64,000 nucleotides of DNA, from NCBI GenBank assembly GCA_024811115.1, contig JAKOGH010001110.1, positions 1 through 64,000 of the forward strand, written 5' to 3'. The notes under the pieces are model-generated. The model was not told the origin of the DNA, made no database searches, and saw only the letters and a program-made list of their open reading frames with translations. Source of the DNA: Terana coerulea (lineage: Eukaryota > Basidiomycota > Agaricomycetes > Polyporales > Phanerochaetaceae). The translations under genes and the position numbers were made by a program. Below are positions 1 to 12,058 of the stretch, piece by piece (the first letter of the stretch is position 1; each line of letters begins with the position of its first letter).

Positions 1-607
1 ATATGAACTGTAGCATATGCTGTAGCGGTTCGGCACTTTCCAAGCCGACTCGCAGGCGAGCTCACGCAAGTCGCGCACTCCTCTTTACAAACTTTTATAT
101 CTCCCTATTGTATGCATTGATTTTTGCATCATACACTACGCTGCGATGAACGACGGCAATGGAATTACATTGGTAACTACTGCTCACAAACTATCACAGA
201 CAAAAGAAGATACTTCACCTTCGACCGCGAGATTTTAGCGCAGGTTGGTTTCCCCGCCAGAACACTGGACCAGTGCTACTCCAGCGGGTACTTATCCTGG
301 AGACCACGGAAAGGTCTGCGCTAGGACAGCCGCAGCGGACTCCACCATCCCAGCCGCCGCGGCTGACCTTCCTCCAGGAAGCGCCTACCACCGAGCCCAG
401 TCGTTCTGTATGACAGCGGTGAGCGACGGTCAATGAGGCAAATACCAAGGTCACTCACAAGGCCCGATGATAGCGCGCTCAGGCCCCGGGGTGCCGACTC
501 GGGGTGATGAGGCCCAAGTCGACTCGGTCGGCCGCTCGCCTTCGCCCTCGACCTGGCAGCTGTGATTGAAGAAATCCACGCACCTTCCCCTTTTCTCCCC
601 TCACCCC
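1..607. other. Gene-free left edge
   Basis: I see no convincing coding exon here. The short open frames on both strands lack any recognisable family signature, and codon-like structure fades upstream of the stop of the gene ending at 608. It probably holds the 3' flank of that minus-strand gene. Confidence 0.5.
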
Positions 608-1318
608 TTAGCACGCCGTCCACCACGCCTCCTTGGTGGCCCGAGGCTCCTTGACCTTCTCCAGGGCGCTCTTCATCTCATACCCCTCGGGGCGGTACTT
701 GATATCAGCCCTGGCTTGGGCAACGTGCAAGGGGATGAGGGTGTTCTCGACTCGGAAGTGCACAAAGTAAGGCTGCCTGATGGCGACCTTCTTTGGCCTG
801 GTCTTTGTCGGGACCGGCTTGGCTGGCACGACGACCTGCGCAGACATTGGTCAGCCATCTAGCTCCGAAGGACATCTTCGGGCACTTACCGTGGCGTCGA
901 CCAGGGTCTCGGTAGACGAATTGGGTGACCCCTGCTCCCTGATGTAGAGCGAGGGGTACTCGGAGCAGAGCCAGCTGTCCGAGGTGGTGATGGGTCCGTC
1001 GATGGTGGCCGCGTTGGCTGACAACTCTAATCCGTGGCTCTCGTCACGCTTATGCGCCGGCTGGATGTCGATGAAGCCGACCTCGGCGACCATGGACTGG
1101 GGGCGGACGGCGGGGGCTTGGACGAAGCACGCCTTGTGGCGGACGTCTTTGACGGTGTAGGTCTGGACGGGCGGCTTGGCCTCGCACTCCATCGTGGTTT
1201 TTGTGGGGAGGATGTTCTCCGCGACGGTGGCGGCACCGACGGGAGAGGCGACCTTCTCGACCTTGGGGGTTTTGGGGGTCTTGGAGAAGGTCTTGGAGAA
1301 GATGCGGGTGAAAGGCAT
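608..1318 (-). CDS. Uncharacterised protein, member A of a two-copy local family (218 aa)
   Basis: I do not recognise a named family. Two exons (1318-890 and 835-608) join in phase 0 across a 54-nt GT-AG intron (836-889) to give 218 residues. The N-terminus is rich in Lys, Thr and Ser, without a signal peptide or membrane helix. The C-terminal half carries a block around IPLHVAQARADIKYRPEGY that recurs closely in the protein at 15157-15768 (IPLAEAMNRPDIKYRAEGF), about 14 kb away on the other strand. The shared spacing of Phe, Val, LIPL, DIKYR and EG-EM suggests one fold or binding module. A TATA-like element lies about 100 nt upstream of the start, so the gene may be inducible. The structure is well supported; the function is unknown. 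Confidence 0.7.
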
Positions 1319-1883
1319 GATGTGGGTGGGTGGGTGTAGGTGAGTGTGGGTTGTGGTGTGTGGGTATGCGAGATGGTAGCGGTTAAATTGAAGGAGGAGA
1401 AAGGAGAACGGAGAGCCTTTTATACGCTGGGAGACTGTCTGTGCGGCTGACCACCATGGCTAGGTAGGCGCTACCTATGTGGCTGACCTGCTCTCTTTCC
1501 TCGAGCGTAGACTCCAGCTTAGCTTAAAAGTCCTCGACCGCTTCCAATGTCAGACATTGTCCGAGTCAGCCGCCTCTATTGAGTAGACGCCCAACGACTT
1601 CCGGCGCTCGTTGAAACATTCACGAATTTATTATTATCTGACTTCTTCTTAACCTGACCACCTACTTACTCCTCTTCGTAACTTGCTCTCCATTGCTTGC
1701 ATGCTCACCCCTCTTTGTAACTAGTGACTGGTCCTAATGATCTTTTCCCAAACGGAGCTTGCCCCTAAATCTTGATCTCCTCGCTAAAGCTGCTGTGCGA
1801 CTACCTCGTGCCCACCGTGCTCTTTGCCCACCTGTCCGCTCAAGTTCTCATCTCTCCAGTAACGTCTCTCAACACCGACTACG
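1319..1883. other. Divergent intergenic region
   Basis: This region separates the divergent starts of the uncharacterised gene (minus) and BMT2 (plus). Apart from the TATA-like element it shows pyrimidine-rich stretches before the BMT2 start and no coding exon. Confidence 0.6.
1416..1426 (-). promoter_or_regulatory. TATA-like element
   Basis: The minus strand reads cgtataaaagg about 100 nt before the ATG of the uncharacterised gene ending at 608. Position and sequence fit a TATA box; the transcription start is not visible. Confidence 0.5.
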
Positions 1884-2935
1884 ATGCCAAAAGTACGCAG
1901 AGCCAGACGCAAGGTACCAGTCACTGTCTCCAGGTCGTCCGGCTCTTCTGGAGCGGGCCCCTCTGGCTCCTCGAGCAAACCGCAGGCGACCCGTACGGTG
2001 ATTCGACGGTACCATGTCTTGAACAAGCGGCAGCAGCAACTACACAAACTACTCAAGAGCGCAAAACATGTCTTATCTCCAGCGGCTAGGGAGGCGAGAG
2101 ACGAGCTGGCCGCCATCGAACAGGAGATCGCCGACATGGGCGGTTTGGAGGCGTACCAGAAGATGTCCACCATCGGGCAGGGGAGCGACAGGGGTGGGGG
2201 GAGTGAGAAGGTGTTGATAGGGTTTCTCAACGAGCTTGATTACCCAAAGCGCTTGGGAAAGGAACGGTGGAAGTGAGTGGCAGATCATTTGAGCGTACTG
2301 TCTAGTCCTCATTTCGCCCAAGCGTGCTGGAGGTGGGAGCGCTGAAGCCGGACAACTACGCCTCGTGCTCATCGTGGATGGACGTGACCCCCATTGACCT
2401 GAACTCAACGCATCCTTCGATACGCGAGCAGGATTTTTTGTTGATGGACGAAGGCGAGAATCGCGAGCAGTGGGACCTCATATGCCTCAGCTTGGTCGTT
2501 AACTTTGTCCCTGAGCTCAAGGATAGAGGTGCGCATTGCGTATTACTCTTACTGGTCAGGTCACTGATCGATGTCACAGGTCGAATGCTACGCATGGCTC
2601 GCGATATGCTTCGTCCAGGCCAATATTTATTTCTAGCTGTATGTATATCCCACTGATAACTCTACATATAACGTCGACCCTGATTTTTCCTTTCTTGTCA
2701 GCTACCACTCCCATGTATTATGAACTCTCGGTACCTTACACCGGCGCACCTAGAGGGCCTCATGATGGCTCTGTCTTTCACGCAAGTCAAGTCACGATGG
2801 AAAGAGGGCGGTAGGATGGCGTACTGGCTCTTTCAAGGAGCCGAACCATCCAGGCCAACCGATACTTCTCCCTTTGAGAAGAAGGTCGTACTCCGAACGG
2901 GAAAAGATAGGAACAATTTTGCCATACTGTTTTAA
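1884..2935 (+). CDS. BMT2: 25S rRNA adenine-N1-methyltransferase Bmt2
   Basis: Bmt2 is the nucleolar SAM-dependent enzyme that makes one m1A in 25S rRNA. Four exons (1884-2272, 2323-2528, 2580-2638, 2702-2935) give 295 residues. The N-terminus is basic (RRARRK). Next come a family-typical block with MGGLEAYQKMS, the SAM-binding strand LEVGALKPDN, then WMDVTPIDLNS, the acidic QWDLICLSLVVNFVPE and the C-terminal block MNSRYLTPAHLEGLM. The length is close to that of other fungal Bmt2 proteins. The first intron fits the frame only with an AAG acceptor at 2320-2322; the nearer TAG at 2303-2305 would give the wrong frame. No frame damage is seen. Confidence 0.88.
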
Positions 2936-3830
2936 TGTTGCATGTAGTATATCCTTCTATGCTCCGCGCATTCGAAAGCAGCCATGACCTGAATTCTCAC
3001 AAGCAGGGTCAATAGACGTTGGGCTGCAAATCCGCCTCAGACATTCGGTTCTCGGGCACGATGGTCCATTGCTGAGCGTCGAACGGTGATCACTGACCAC
3101 TGAGTGGTAACCACACCGGTGAGCGCACATGAACGCATTTTCCCTTGATAGAACTACCATACTGGGCGATAGAGTCAATAATCTATGCACAACATATTCT
3201 ACAGTTGACGGGGGTGTTGGTGATTTTGAATCGCCCTCATGACTGCAGAAGAATGTGACACCGTGAAGCCTCCACCGCCAACATGCCGTGTCTCTACGTA
3301 GTATTGCGGGCGCGTAATATAAGACCGAGAGCATGGTGGCGCGGCATATTCCGAAGCCTTTCGGCTTGATCCAGAACTTTGACACGACAATATTGACATT
3401 GAGAACTACAACTACAGATGTACGGACTTGTCGAAATTTTTAATGATACTCGAAAAGCAAGTTGAAGCCCGAAAACGATGCTCCGACCGTATGTCAGCCT
3501 GCGATCACGTAATCCAGGAACTCGATGGAAAATTTAAAACTAGTAGCAGCTTAGACAAGGGAGCGCATCGGGGGGGTTGTGGGCATACTCTTGGTACGTT
3601 CAGGCTGCCGGACCAATGGTTACCGGGTCACTTAAAACACATCATCTTTAGTATACAGCTTCATATAGAGGAGCTTCTGCGTACGTTGTTTTCACGCAGC
3701 GTAATTCGAGGTAGTTTCGCCTCGCTCCGTCGGAGAACTGAAGTTTGAACATCCTGTTTTCCTGAAATCTATCATTAGGAATGGATAGTTCAATCACGTA
3801 GCCACCGCGCTAGGCGCACCTTGGCAAAAC
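2936..3830. other. Gene-poor stretch after BMT2
   Basis: Short open frames on both strands carry no family signature I recognise. Base composition is more AT-rich than in the surrounding genes. I see no exon structure. Confidence 0.5.
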
Positions 3831-4060
3831 TCTCAAGGATTGTCACGAAAGCTCCAACAAATCGAACCTGTTCGTTGTTTATGGGAACCATCACTGCGTA
3901 ATGCCCCTACGGAATCTGGTATTCACCAAGCAGCGTAAAGACGATGTAATAAGCACACTCACATCATAAGAGTGACTGGTGACATGACCCGAACCGTATC
4001 CAAATTCGATGGTGCCTTTGGTAGGGTTGTAGCGAGACTGGTGAAGGGGTTGTAGAACTT
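3830..4060 (-). pseudogene. Possible relic of a pepsin-family (A1) aspartic protease
   Basis: On the minus strand a short block reads SRYNPTKGTIEFGYGSGHVT and ends SHSYD, followed by a plausible GTGAGT donor. After a candidate intron with a CAG acceptor comes VPINNEQVRFVGAF. This matches the layout of A1 proteases after the first active-site Asp: a YxP segment, the flap YGSG, then D and a V-I---V--Q-F strand. I cannot find the two catalytic DTG motifs or a clean start, so this would be a fragment. The match rests on one short motif and could be chance. Confidence 0.28.
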
Positions 4061-4813
4061 GAGTCAGAGCAAACAGCGATGAAGTCAGCTGAGCGAACCA
4101 TGGTAAACTGCCTCTTGTAGGGCTGCTCTGGGAGGGTTGGGATGTGGAGATGCTGCACCGCTGTTCAGCTCCTGCCTTGGTGTCGTCCTTTATACAAGTG
4201 ACCCTTGGAAGCGCCCGAGACTCGAGGGGAAGCATAGTCATCGGGACCGCTATGAGATGACTTGTCGGAATATCTAATAAACCAAATACGGAGCCGTGTG
4301 AACGGCTTTTGAAGAATTCCACGGTTGCTATCTTAGGAGATGTGGCCGCCGAAGACAGGGGTGACCGGAAGCACAGCATCATGACCGCCGAGCTGGCGAG
4401 ACGCATTAGCAGCTCGGTCGCTGTTATAACAGGAGCCGCGTATTAGAGCCGATAATTGCTCGGAGTCAATAGAATAGAAAGGATTGACCAAAACGAGTAG
4501 TGCTAATCGGATAACTTATCGCAGTTTATCGAGTCTCGACCACGCAGCTTCCTTCTCAATCTATACGGGCATTTGCAACATATCGATAGGTGATGTCTGC
4601 ATCGTTAGACTTTAGCTTTAGCACTCACTGAGGTGCAACTTTGGGTTTAGCACTATTGTCGCAGGTGACCAGATTAGAGCGAAGCTCACATTGGTACCAG
4701 TTCAAGTATGAGTGAATTAAAACTAATACAATCAGTGCAAATGCAGTATGAAGCGATGTCTAAAAAGGAGCATCTATGAATCGATAAGATATCCAAAACG
4801 CTTATCAGAGACC
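4061..4813. other. Gene-poor stretch
   Basis: A minus-strand open frame reaching 4406 begins with a hydrophobic, signal-like segment, but no family is recognisable beyond the possible protease fragment downstream. I see no other exon, RNA gene or repeat. Confidence 0.4.
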
Positions 4814-6043
4814 TCAGGGCTCAATTAGAAGGGATTTTGGGCTCATGGAATGGATAGTGTTGCCTAATTTCTGCAGACTCTCATCCGCACTTGGTCGAAC
4901 TGTCGCATCAGGGTGCCTCATCAGACGTAGAATATCATCAATTTCTGCGATGTTGGCCTACTAATGGATTAGTTTATTCAAACCGTTTGTCGGGGTGATA
5001 CGTACCTTGAAGTCAGCAAAGCTCTTGGCCAGCTGCCAGACATCTAATTTGAAAGGGTCATACGCCAATCCAGAGGCAACCTCCAGCGGTGCCGGTCGGC
5101 CATATTTCACTGGATCCGATGGGAACGACCCGCCGCCAAGGAACACCAAGCGAAAGGCGTTGTTCTGCAGCGCAGTCCGGCGGATATTGTACCGCTGTTT
5201 CGAAGTCGATTAAATAGACTCGCGGTCTCGAGATCGATACTGCTCCAGCGGACAACGATTCGGGCTGCCATTGGACGACAAAATTGTCCTTGAAAGCATC
5301 CTACCGTTGTTAAGATGAGTGTTGTGGGGGATGAGAACAACAAGAGCCGTAACTCACTCGATGGGCTATGTTCAAATTGTGAATAAATGCAAGGGCCTAG
5401 GAGAAAATTAGCGTCAAAGATAACATACGACGTCTGAGCCCGCACCTCGGTGGCTTGCATGAACATGTCAATGATATCTCCCACAGAGTTCTTGGCCCAC
5501 TGGCCATAGCACTCATCGAGCGAACTGCCAAGTTTCGGGAAGATGCCAAAAACAACGTCATCGACATGAAGTTCATCCAGCAGGGGAAGGGTGTGATTAG
5601 TAGAGTATATACTCTGCTCGCCACTACCAAGCCTTCGCCAAATATCCAACTGCTCTCTGCCCCCGTCGCCGATCGATAACACACGTATAATCACGTAATG
5701 CCCATCGCGGGAGACAGCGGCACGCGAAAGAGGGTTCTAACAAGTTGTCAGCTCATAGACGGCACATGCAGCATCTAAGGAGACAGTACCCTGTATACGA
5801 ACCTGCAAGCATTCGAATCGTACCGGGAGCGTTGTTGTTTGCATATCCGCGCGCTGAGGTGATGTAAGCAAATCCACTCGCTTTAACCTCTGTGCCTTCC
5901 GGTACTTTCACAACATTCTCATAGAAGAAGGACCAGATGGTGTATCCACGCGCAGCAAACACGTCGTAAAGGCCAGTCTTAGTCCAGATTGACTCTCGGG
6001 CTTCCGACCAGTCCTCGCCTTCGGGCTCCCTCCAAGAAGCCAA
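4814..6043 (-). pseudogene. Agaricomycete-type protein kinase-like gene with a frame break
   Basis: This is a member of an expanded basidiomycete kinase-like family of unknown substrate. Reading minus from ATG 6043, the conserved order is YDVFAARGYTIW, FAYITSARGY, SRAAVSRDGHYVIIRVLSIG, DDVVFGIFPKLGSSLDECYG, the catalytic loop HRDAFKDNF, the metal-site equivalent LIDFETAVQY, GRPAPLEVASGLAYDPFK, and a C-lobe end with LMRHPDATVRPSA. The motif is DFE rather than DFG, usual for this family. Introns near 5737-5806 (GC donor), before ALAFIHN, before DAFKDN and before NIAEID fit the frame. At about 5140 the frame changes inside the Gly-rich GVPLGGSFP-type segment, where one extra base is present. Either this is an early pseudogene or the base is a sequencing error; otherwise the copy looks intact. 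A shorter, more decayed copy lies at 8455-8860. Confidence 0.65.
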
Positions 6044-8454
6044 TGTGCGAGGGAGCTGGGACCACAGTCACGATCAATGTCCTGAAACAAACGGTACTAG
6101 CTGCAAGTACAACATACCGCTTTCCTAACATTTGGCACCGGCCGTTCCTGCGACTTGTGGCAATGCGAGTCTCTTTGCCAGAACCTGTACGATGCGGCGG
6201 CGAACGCGACGAGTAGCTGTGGTGGCGACTACTACTGCAGTTAGCACTGACCCGGGCAGCGTACTTTGGACTGGCATGTTGGGCTGGAAAGGGAGATGGA
6301 AGTGGGCGGGATGAAGACGGACACCCTCCGTTGCACCAGCAGCTGGTCGCAGCACTTGGTTCAGATTTGGTCTGAATCAAGATTTGGTTCGGATCGGAGC
6401 TGAAACGTGCTGAAACTGATCGGCCGCATTATGATTTGCCTCCGGCGCTCCGCCGAGCGTGGTGGCGCGGCATGTCCCGAGCTTCTTGCTCTCGTCTTCC
6501 TGAGCACCGTGACAGTGAGGAGAGGCCGCCGCATCCAAGTCCATGATTACGGGCAAACACTACATCAAAGAATAGTGGTATGCGGGGGCAGTCAATATTT
6601 TTGGGAGAGATATTTGGTCACATAATAACTCCGATATGAGCGCTACCCATCGAACCCGTCGCGATGGACAGCTTCGGGAATCGGAGTGGCGAGAGCTCAT
6701 TGCGTGGAAGAGTTACGGTCAAGGTAGCTCCTCTGGGATATGTGGTTTCCAAGTACCGAGCATGTAAGGTGCCTCGAGGCCAGCCAGCATGCTCTGCGAC
6801 GAATGTGATTTGACATGAACTCGGAGGCTATAGACGCAAGGCGCATTTCCGGATTATGGCGTACTAGGATGGCGAGTACGCTAATGTAAAATACACGCGG
6901 CTAGATCTAAGCTGGTATGCGGTGGTGAAGATGCAAAGGCAAATATGCGTGAGATCAGCTTCTTTGTCCGGTGAATTGCCTGCTGTATGATCCCTGAGCG
7001 AATACGTGAGTATATAACGCCCGATGTGGGCGACTGAGTCACTTGTTAGGAAAAATCCATCCATATCTGTCTCACAGAGCTGAAACTGATGGAGCTGGTG
7101 TCATGTTATGCCATAGGGTCTGTGATCGGGATTTATGTAGAGGCTCAGGTGCAGAACGGTTATTCATCTCCTAACTCTTTTGGGATTTTGCGTTCAACGT
7201 GGAGTAATCGCGGTGGTATGGTTTGCATTGCTTCGGTAAGTTTCCGCACAGAAGTTTCGGCTGTCTGATCGTTGTATTAGGTCGCACCGTGGAGCGCAGA
7301 ATCTTGAATCCTCGGGGACAAATGACTCTGTCAGTCCAGATTTGGATGATATCATTCAGTCGTGAGAACAGATCCTATCACAGTGATGACCTGATGTTCT
7401 GTGTATTCGCAGAGAGATGCGCCCCAAAACCGCTCACTGCCAATATGATCCTCGTCATTTCAAATTGGCCGATCTTCTGGAGTTCGGGCGGCGTTTGCCG
7501 CGCCACAAGGTCGCAGCTCCGCCAGAACCCTGGAACACCGCAAACGCCGCAAACCAGACAGTCCCGAGTCCCGACAATGGTGTGCACTTCTGCTTCTGCG
7601 CCAGCATCGCTGTTATAATAGAATGACTAATAAAATATGGCTCTTCATAAAAGCAAAAGGCCCACCAGCTATACTGACCTCTCTCACGTACATGCGCTGG
7701 CGGTGTCTGAAGTTGCTATCACTAACTTGCCAAGTAAGTATGCGAGGTCTGAGAGACTGCGACAACACACTCCGAAGTGGACAGAGATGACTCTACGTGG
7801 ATTGCTCGGCGTGTGTAGTGCGCAGCCTCATGGCCCTTCATTCCGATGGAATACCGCTCGGGAATCATGACGTCGTTTCCAACTGCCAGTCGTAAGTAGA
7901 TCCCCTACAACAGATGTTGTTAATCCTATTACAGCAGCCTGTACAACGTCCGAGGTAGCCACCATGCCTCTTCATCAGCGCCGACAAATGATGAAAATGC
8001 ACCCCACAGTAGAGAACCACATACCCTGAAATAGTAAGGTGCAAGTGGTGTCCCCTGGTACGCTGCCAATCATTTGTTCGATGCGGCCTTGTATTTCGCC
8101 TATTAGCAAGAAAGTAGTCTACCATCAGTAGACATCTATCAGATAACATGGTCGCAGGCTGGCAGCGTCGGCAGTGAACAAATCGCAAACGGAACAATGC
8201 TTTACTAGGGGTCAAGGAGCCCGTGCATACATCTAACATTCTGCCAGTGAAATTCTCTTGGCGACATTGCTACAACACGCACCATGCATTGCTATCTCAC
8301 GGGCACATCGCCTAGCGGCGAATGACTTGTCGTTGCGCTGAAAGCGGCTGTGGAACCTGCTGCCACCGCACTTGCCTTGACACGTGGAGGCTAATTGTTC
8401 TGTGAGATACTCAACCCGCATATGGAAGGCTTTAGTAGCAACGTGGAGGCACTG
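6044..8454. other. Gene-poor 2.4-kb stretch
   Basis: I find only short, unsupported open frames on both strands and no conserved motif, RNA gene or clear repeat. It lies between two damaged copies of one kinase family, so it may hold unrecognisable remnants. Confidence 0.45.
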
Positions 8455-8860
8455 GGAGAGTATACAGTGCACCACATCTGCAAGCCTTCGTAAACCCTGG
8501 GTAGCATTGAGCTGTGGGGCGGAGTCAGGATGCCTCATGGCACGCAGTGCCTCTTCGAAGCCTGGGGTATTGGACTGATACTATATGAGCACACGTAAGG
8601 CGCGAACAACGAGATCATACACCTCGATTGCTGCGGAGGTCCAGGCCAGCTGCCAGACTTCGAGTTTGGAAGGGTCATATGGCATTCCACCAGAAATAGC
8701 TTCCGGCGCTGCCGGTCAGTCAGACTTCGCCTGATCTGGGAATGGCTCACCATACGGCACACCAGCCGAAAGGCGCTGTCCAGCAAGACGGTCCGGCAAA
8801 CACTGGACGGCTATCTCGACGTGAATGAAGTACACTCGCGCGGTGCGAGCATCCGTATCG
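8455..8860 (-). pseudogene. Decayed second copy of the kinase-like family
   Basis: Minus-strand reading gives ARTARVYFIHVEIAVQCLPD, RLSAGVPYGEPFPDQAKS, then a TGA stop where the intact copy has Arg of GRPAPLE. It continues PAAPEAISGGMPYDPSKLEV WQLAW, a second stop, and the C-terminal block FEEALRAMRHPD with LRRLADVVH. This matches the C-lobe of the kinase at 4814-6043. The first stop is best explained by CGA to TGA. The catalytic loop and N-lobe are missing, so the copy is a truncated pseudogene. Confidence 0.6.
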
Positions 8861-9221
8861 CGCGGAGGGCTTGAATCATTGTTGCGTACCTTCCTCGACA
8901 CACGCGGAAAGTTTCCTTGCACCTCGACGATCTCTGCGCCACATACAGTAAGATGTCGCCGCAAAAACAAGGCCCATTGACGCAGCCACGGCAGTAGTTG
9001 TCATCGCTGTCCCCGCAGGCGTTCGTGCTTTCAGAAATATGAGGAATAAGTGGGCGGGCTAAGTCGCAGGTGGGCGTTGCCATGCAAGACGGTTCGGTTC
9101 AAGTTGCGGCGCCTGACATCGGAGACTGAGTTAGAATTCAAGCGCGCTCGGGCACGTACCACGACCGACCGGGATTGTCGGGCTGAATGAGGGTGAAAGT
9201 GAAGAAACTGACATATTCACT
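8861..9221. other. Short intergenic stretch
   Basis: It may contain further unrecognisable remnants of the kinase copy near 8861-9080 on the minus strand. I see nothing else. Confidence 0.35.
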
Positions 9222-11684
9222 TCAGCGGAAGATACAGCTACGCCACGAGTAGATGCTCTGCGATAAATTTAACGCTGATATTGCCACCCGCCGTTCAAGG
9301 AGATTTCTGTGCTTGTCATCACGAGGGTAGAGCTGTTATGAAGGTTAGCAGAGATGGTGTACGAATAACGATACGCCCACGAACTTTGGAAGGGTTCATG
9401 ATGTCCAGCGGATCGATAGCCTTCTTCACTGTACGCATGAGCTCAACAGTTTCCTCACCCAACTCCTCTACCAGATACTCCTTCTTTCCTACGCCAATAC
9501 CGTGCTCTCCCGTACCTGAAGGTATAGTTTGCTCAGCGATTCATCGGAGAGCTGAAAAGGCCTGGCCCACAGGTTCCGTCCATCGCAATAGCTCGGTGCA
9601 CCAAACGGTGAACAGCGTCACCTACACGCTTCAGCTCTTCGTCATTGTTGAAGATGATGAGAGCGTGAAAATTCCCGTCCCCGACGTGGCCGACAATCGT
9701 CGAGCGAAGCTTCTCAGCGGCCAAGTCCTTCTTCGTCTCATAGACGAGTTCGGGCAAACGGGACACAGGCACGCTGTACACAGAGTCAGCACCTCCTTGA
9801 CATCACCAATACAAAAGCTCACTCACCAGACATCTGTGGTCCACACACGAGCTCCTTCGCCGCCGCTGGTGATGGTGCTCATCAGCGCGTACTTCCTGTT
9901 CTCCCAAAGCTCCGCAGCCTCCTGATCGGTTTGTGCGAATTCAAACGCACTGCTGCCGTGGCTCTTCACGATCTTCTTCACCGCGCCGGCTGCCTCTTTG
10001 ATGGCGGCAGGTGTACCCTGTAACTTGAAGAAGAGCGTATCCTGGACGGGGTATGGCTTCGAGACGAGACCTGCGCCATTGATGGCAGCCATCACTGCGA
10101 AAGGGCATCCTGTCAGCCGATGCAGTCGTGTTCATTAAAATGAGAACTTTACTGTTGTCATCCAGGAGCTCGACGCATTCTGTAAAAATGGGGTTAGTGA
10201 CTGTGACCTGTGGACATGTACTCGGCCTCTTACGGATGTGAGGACCATGCGGGGTGTTGAGAATTTCTTGAACCGCGTTGACAGCACGCTCGACATCTGG
10301 GAATTGAGCCATTGCAACTTTCGTCGGGACAAGAGGAGCGAGCCGAAGGGTAGCTAAAGGTAGGAACAAATGTCAGCGAGGGGCTAGCACTGAGGGTGCT
10401 GCTTTTCCACCTTCAGTGACGATACCCAGTGTACCTTCTGCGCCGATGAATAGCTTGGTGGTATCAAATCCAGTAGCGGACTTTCGGGCTCGCCGCCGGG
10501 TCTTGACAACTTGACCGTTTGGCAACACCACCGTCTAAATGAGCAGTTGATGTGAACGCCATCGCACGTAAGTGGAGAAGAGACACGCACGACATTCAAG
10601 AACCATTCCGCTCGCGCTGTACCATATCTGACCGCATTCGCTGAGGGATCATTGTGCGTGAGTGAGATGATATCGCATCGAGGATAGGAATGTCCTGACT
10701 TCCCGAACAACCAGTTCCAATCATGCCTCCTATAGTCTACCGCAAAGTTTACGTCAAGTTGATCATAATTCGCTTTAACGCTCTACATACCGCTCCCGGT
10801 CCAGGGTCTAGCTGTAGTTTACAAGTCAGATAATACCAAGTGGATAGCAATTGTTCAATGTACGGACTGGGAAGAACAAAGGTATGCCTTTCTCTTTTAG
10901 TGCCGCGTTTATGTCTTCCCATCGGGCTCCGGACTGGCATGTCAGGTCCCCATCTTGCTCTAGACATACGTCTCAGTAGTAGAAAAATTCCAGCCATCTT
11001 GTTGGCGTACCGTTGATATTGATAATCTTATCCATTGCAGACAAGTCCAGACAGATGCTTCCAGTAGATTCCTGGTATAAACATCTCTTATGAGGTTTCG
11101 GCTTCATAAGAAATGCTATAACCACGCACGCCAGAGAAGTGTCCCTCTAAGCTCGTAGCGCCGCTGTAGGCCACGACCGGCATGCGGTACTTCCTCGCGA
11201 TGTTGACCACTTTCACGACATCTTCAGTGCTTGTAACATGAGCAACCACAGAGTGGGGCGACTCGGGGTGATAGGAGTTGGGAGATGACCCGTATGTGGC
11301 CAGTTTGTCTGGCTCAGTGGACACGACACCTGTTCCCGAGAAAGCGTCGCGTAGTTCCGCGATTGCCTGCTGGACCTCTTCCTTTGAGCCGTACTTGTTC
11401 TTCGATGTTCGGTCCAGCAAGCCTGTAGAGCCCCCAGGAATTCTGATTAGCCCTGCTTGGTAAGATATGAGGGCGGCCGCGAGGGACAGGCCTGCTCCTG
11501 CGAGGATGCCTCGCAGAGTCGCATTGCTGTTCACTGCTGCGGCATTATCCTTCGAGGTTGATGCAAAGCGGGTCCCTAAGCGACATCCTCGTCCTAATAT
11601 GCGCACTTTGGGAGCCGCGTACAACCCTCGCGAGTGCAAGCCCAGTGGCAAACATTTCGAGGTGGTTTTCGCGACATTGGCCAT
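9222..11684 (-). CDS. DLD1: Mitochondrial D-lactate dehydrogenase (cytochrome), Dld1 type
   Basis: This FAD enzyme oxidises D-lactate to pyruvate and passes electrons to cytochrome c. Thirteen exons, starting 11684-11130 and ending 9332-9222, give 599 residues in one unbroken frame. Residues 1 to about 45 are Arg/Ser-rich like a mitochondrial presequence. A hydrophobic helix near ILAGAGLSLAAALISY could anchor it in the inner membrane. Then come the FAD-binding PCMH domain (PHSVVAHVTSTEDVVKVV, VAYSGATSLEGHF, DPGPGATIGGMIGTGCSG), the FAD-oxidase C domain, VGHVGDGNFHALI, and the cap motif CTGEHGIGVGKKEYL. One exon is only 21 nt and another 27 nt. After NPSKLYP the protein runs on about 35 residues further than I expect for the family, so the last exon may be mis-modelled. 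Confidence 0.9.
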
Positions 11685-12058
11685 GGGGAGCAGAGATGAC
11701 AGTGAGCAAGGGACTCCAGACGATCAAGCAAAAGTAGAGACAGGTTCAAGAACAAGATTGGATTCGGGCCAATGTGGACCTGGAATGAATGCAGACTGAC
11801 TCTGAGACAGTCTGCGGCCAGATGGTCTGGTGTAAGCCTCGGCAACGGGCTGCCGTGAGCTCGTCACAGGTCGCAATTGATGCGCCGTCTATACTATATG
11901 TGGAAGCATGGCGCATCACTGCGCTAATCAAAGCCAAAGACTCCCGACGATCGCTGTCGTCACTGTTGGTTTTGGCCAACTTGAATGATCTTGTCTTCTG
12001 CACACTTGCACACTGCTACGACGCCCTGAGCTCTGAACTTGGGTGACAATTAGGCGAT
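11685..12058. other. Divergent promoter region
   Basis: This 374-nt region separates divergent DLD1 and the metallophosphatase gene. I see no coding exon or clear TATA box. Confidence 0.6.

Noticed and set aside
2957..3748. Open frames between BMT2 and the protease-like fragment
   Set aside because: No family signature, no splice pattern and random-looking composition.
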